64,000 nucleotides of DNA from Corydoras sp. C115 (Eukaryota > Chordata > Actinopteri > Siluriformes > Callichthyidae), in the NCBI GenBank assembly GCA_019802505.1, contig JAFMOC010000017.1, forward strand, positions 2,628,501 to 2,692,500, read 5' to 3'. Made by a program: the position numbers and the translations under genes. The notes under the pieces were generated by a model, which was not told where the DNA came from, did no database searches, and worked only from the letters and a program-made list of their open reading frames with translations. The first letter of the stretch is position 1, and each line of letters opens with the position of its first letter. This document shows positions 61,001 through 64,000 of the stretch, one piece after another.

Positions 61001-63522
61001 ACTTTTCTACAAACTAAAACACTTGTCTGGTCACTGTACTGGTCACAAATGTGCCACAGTAAATGCACAGTATTGCATTTAAGTAATAAAAGGTGTTCCA
61101 CAGGTGATCTAACTAAACACATGAGCATGCCTTTGCCTCCTACTGGTTGGGAGGAGCAACCCAAACAGGTCAAATCCAAAAAGATAAGATGAGGCACATA
61201 CTAGTTGGCAAAGACACACTGTATTGATTTAACATACTGCAATATGTATACATTTATAAAAATGAATTATAAAATAGAAGTTGGAAACTGTATACTGCAG
61301 TGCAATGTGAACGTACCGACAAGATGTGATTGTAGATCCTGCGGGTGCTGTGCCTGTTTTAAAATCACTGACATTGAAATATGACAGGCTGTGGTCAATA
61401 AATCCATGCATGGTGCCATTTCCGCTGTACGAGTACTGATAAACCAGACGCGGAATAAAGTCTGATGTAAAGGCAATGACAAAAGCCTGTAAAACACACA
61501 CACGCACACACGATTTGGATAAAAATACATTTTAAATGAATGCATTAACATTTATAACAATAACATCAGGAGATTTTTAGCTTGTACATTGTGTAATTTA
61601 GTTTATTTAACCTGTGGGTTTAATCTACAGGTAAAAAGTTCATTTATATTTTGTCAGTGGTCATAAAAGGGCTACACAACAATAGAACTACCAAAGAATG
61701 AAAGCACAAAGCTCTGACTTCCAGCCTCAGGTACAGCTTATTGTTCTTATACTGTGTAAATTAAATTTCTAATAAATTATATGACGGTAATCTTACCGGG
61801 GATTTATCACTGAACTGAGGCCAAGATAACAAAGTGCATGGTGTGTCCAATTGCACCTATATTAAATTCCTATGAAGTGTATTTCTTTTAGAACAGTAAA
61901 TATATAAACGTTTTTCAGGTAAAGAATCATATCCTGATTCCATCCTAATTTTATGAGAAATTCATTATTTTAGTTTCATTTTTAGTGTATTTTAAATTAT
62001 CTATTATATGTTTTCATGTGAGATCTCAGTTACACATTAAGCAGAGTGGCTATAAACTTAGACTTATCTAGCAGCGAAGGCAGAATAATCCTCCTACAGA
62101 CCCTCAGCCAAGCAATAAAAAAACAGATTTAGCTCTCCCAGAAAGGAATTTGAGAAAACACACAATACATCATTACACACATAACCAACCAATATTGTGA
62201 TGGCTATAGCAGAAAGAGTGTGTGTAAAATCTTATGCAAAGAGTCAATCTAGACCAATAACATGTTTAGTAAATTTTTTAGGATTCTGAATATTTCTTGC
62301 AAGCTTTCTATATATTTATAAAGCAATATTAATCTATAGGATATCATTGATCATAGATTAAAATTCAGGGAAACACACTGGATTAGCCATCAAGTTATGG
62401 CAGGGCAGATGTGTAGAAAAACACATTCACTTATACATGCACACCTCAGGCAATTTTACACAACCAATTTATCAATTAGCATGTTTTTGTAGGGTTGGAG
62501 GGAATCGGTGCTCAAAGAAGAATTTCATGATGTTAGGAGAAGAACAAAACCCACAACAAAAGACTTAGTCTGATCTACAAGGGAAACAAACACAGAATCA
62601 CTTACATTGATGAGGACTGAGAACTTTCCTAAGCCATTCAGGATATTGTACCAAATTCCTAAAACAGAAAATAAAAACGAATGTAAACTAGATTTTTATT
62701 ATTTCATTAGATTTCATTTTAAATTCTAGTAAATGTCCTAAAACTGGACACGTATGTATTTAGTAAAATAAAAATGAAGTTAAAGTTTTTGCTCTGTTGA
62801 TCCTCTTTAGTCATACTTGTTGTTTACACCTTATTTTAATAAATGACTAGTTAGGCTAAGATACTTCATTGGTATATTTGTTTGTATAGTGGATGCTCAT
62901 TTTCCCCTCCTCTTTCATTATAAGTTACAGATTTTAGCAAAACTGATTTTGATAGTAAATGTGCTCCACATTAATATTTTCCTTATACAACACATAAAAC
63001 ACTCTTTATGCACCTCTGATACATGTCTTTTTAATACTGTTATTTTTTTAAATAATAATGTTCTTAATACTGTTTTTGTAAGTTCTGTTTTCTTTATGTA
63101 GCAAGTTATATATTACCTGGTTTTGTGCAAGATTTGTCCAAAAACGTTCATTGCAAAAAAGTGTTAAACATATTCATGTTGAACAACAAGGTGCTGGTTT
63201 CAGTAGAAATGTTTTAAAATGGACAGCAATGTTTTTAGGTATATTTATTATAATTCTTTAAATAGTCACTTAAGTAACCAATTTTAATGATAACATTGAG
63301 ACTTCACAAGAGAAAATGTAATAAAACACAGGATTAAAAAAAAATTATATAGAAAACACAGTCCAATACCAATATCTTGTGCTCTTGCTGCATCTGGTCT
63401 GCGTAGCTCAGTGACAAACTTCTTTGCATCCAGACGGATCTCTATGACATTATTCAGCAGAGCAAATAGAGGAGCCAAGGGAAAAGATGCCACAAAAAGC
63501 GAGACAAAGCCAAATTGGATAA
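58071..63522 (-). CDS. ano2: ano2 (anoctamin-2), last six coding exons, partial
   Basis: Anoctamin-1 and -2 are calcium-activated chloride channels of the plasma membrane; ANO2 serves olfactory and photoreceptor cells. Exons in gene order: 63370-63522, 62606-62658, 61317-61486, 59418-59523 and 58071-58445, a count of five clear exons, with the rest beyond the right edge. Phases agree throughout. Readings include VASFPLAPLFALLNNVIEIR, LDAKKFVTELRRPDAARAQD, WYNILNGLGKFSVLIN, AFTSDFIPRLVYQYSYSGNG, EPPWSSTPYEFSKTYW and NLVMFMGLLVAWVIPD, covering the late membrane segments and pore side of the TMEM16 fold. The basic, Ser-rich cytosolic tail (ISEQIKREKTLLVDVFMKEE) ends THTVM. ANO1 and ANO2 are close here; ANO2 is preferred because ntf3 is its neighbour, as in human. 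The early exons are outside the window. Confidence 0.85.
60000..60115 (-). repeat. diverged SINE fragment in an ano2 intron
   Basis: TTTTAGACTGTGGAAACCCA, AGAACATGCCAAATTCAAAC and ACCGGGAATCATACACATGG are a decayed minus-strand core and B-box region of a tRNA-derived SINE. Confidence 0.5.
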
Positions 63523-64000
63523 CTATAGAAAAGAAAAAATGAACAGAAATAAACATTTGGCCAGACGTTCACAATTATCACGCATGTGCCTAATTTGTAA
63601 AACCCAGTGAAATGTTAAAGAATAATAAACACTGGCAGAGCTGTATTTTCCACATTGTTTAAAACTAAACAAATCATAATTGTCATCTTCCTTTCTGTTA
63701 ATCTTGCAAATTATTTATAAGTGATTTTTAACAGCAAACTCATCTTGGTAACAAATTTTAGAAATCAAATAAAAACACTAACCCATCAATAATAGATCAT
63801 TTGAACCCATACAGACACAATTAAATGACACAAGAGATGAAAATTTTAAATGCAATAATAAAGGTTTGTGAATGTGATGGTTCTACATTAGAGAACCTAC
63901 GTGACAAGTCATTTAATAAGGGAAATTAGTTATGGTGACACAATGGTTTGTACTCCACACTTACACGCACAAACATACACAATATAACCTTTGTGGGATA
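63523..64000 (-). other. ano2 intron at the window's right edge
   Basis: AT-rich intron upstream of the 63370-63522 exon. No further exon or repeat was recognised before the sequence ends. Confidence 0.7.

Overview
The window is nuclear DNA from a ray-finned fish, almost certainly a teleost. The genes are split by spliceosomal introns with GT/AG borders, the sequence is AT-rich, and it is scattered with long TA, CA, AG and tetranucleotide microsatellites and with tRNA-derived SINEs of a type common in fish. Every gene that could be named is a vertebrate gene. I cannot name the species or order. No bacterial, viral or CRISPR features were seen.

Layout. (1) 1-537: the first coding exon of the lysosomal sulfatase gns on the minus strand, with a SINE end in its intron. 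(2) 538-2326: a shared upstream region between gns and tbc1d30, holding a tandem array of three minus-strand SINEs and a CACGTG box. (3) 2327-14167: tbc1d30 on the plus strand, a Rab-GAP gene with 13 coding exons of the long form, a second first exon (5682-5838) matching the human short isoform, and a possible 63-base cassette exon. Exon 5 lacks one base, which puts a stop codon inside the TBC domain. (4) 14168-29815: about 15.6 kb with no gene I can name; it holds repeats and two possible minus-strand exons of unknown identity. (5) 29816-44335: ntf3 (neurotrophin-3) on the plus strand. An 18-base coding exon at 29816 is joined across a 13.7 kb intron to the main coding exon. The mature domain is intact but unusually divergent, and it has lost the arginine equivalent to the Trk-contact Arg103. 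(6) 44336-50727: 3' flank and a degraded MITE. (7) 50728-54054: an unrecognised seven-exon gene for a 178-residue coiled-coil protein, plus strand. (8) 58071-63522: the last six coding exons of an anoctamin, most likely ano2, on the minus strand, continuing beyond the window.

The genes do not form a pathway. Their order is informative: gns-tbc1d30 is a neighbour pair at human 12q14.3 and ntf3-ano2 a pair at human 12p13.31, here side by side within 64 kb. The strongest leads are the exon 5 frameshift in tbc1d30, the receptor-site changes and new glycosylation sequons in ntf3, the tiny distant ntf3 exon, the tbc1d30 cassette exon, and the unidentified coiled-coil gene. Exon coordinates were worked out by hand from splice signals, reading phase and remembered human proteins; no alignment or database search was run.
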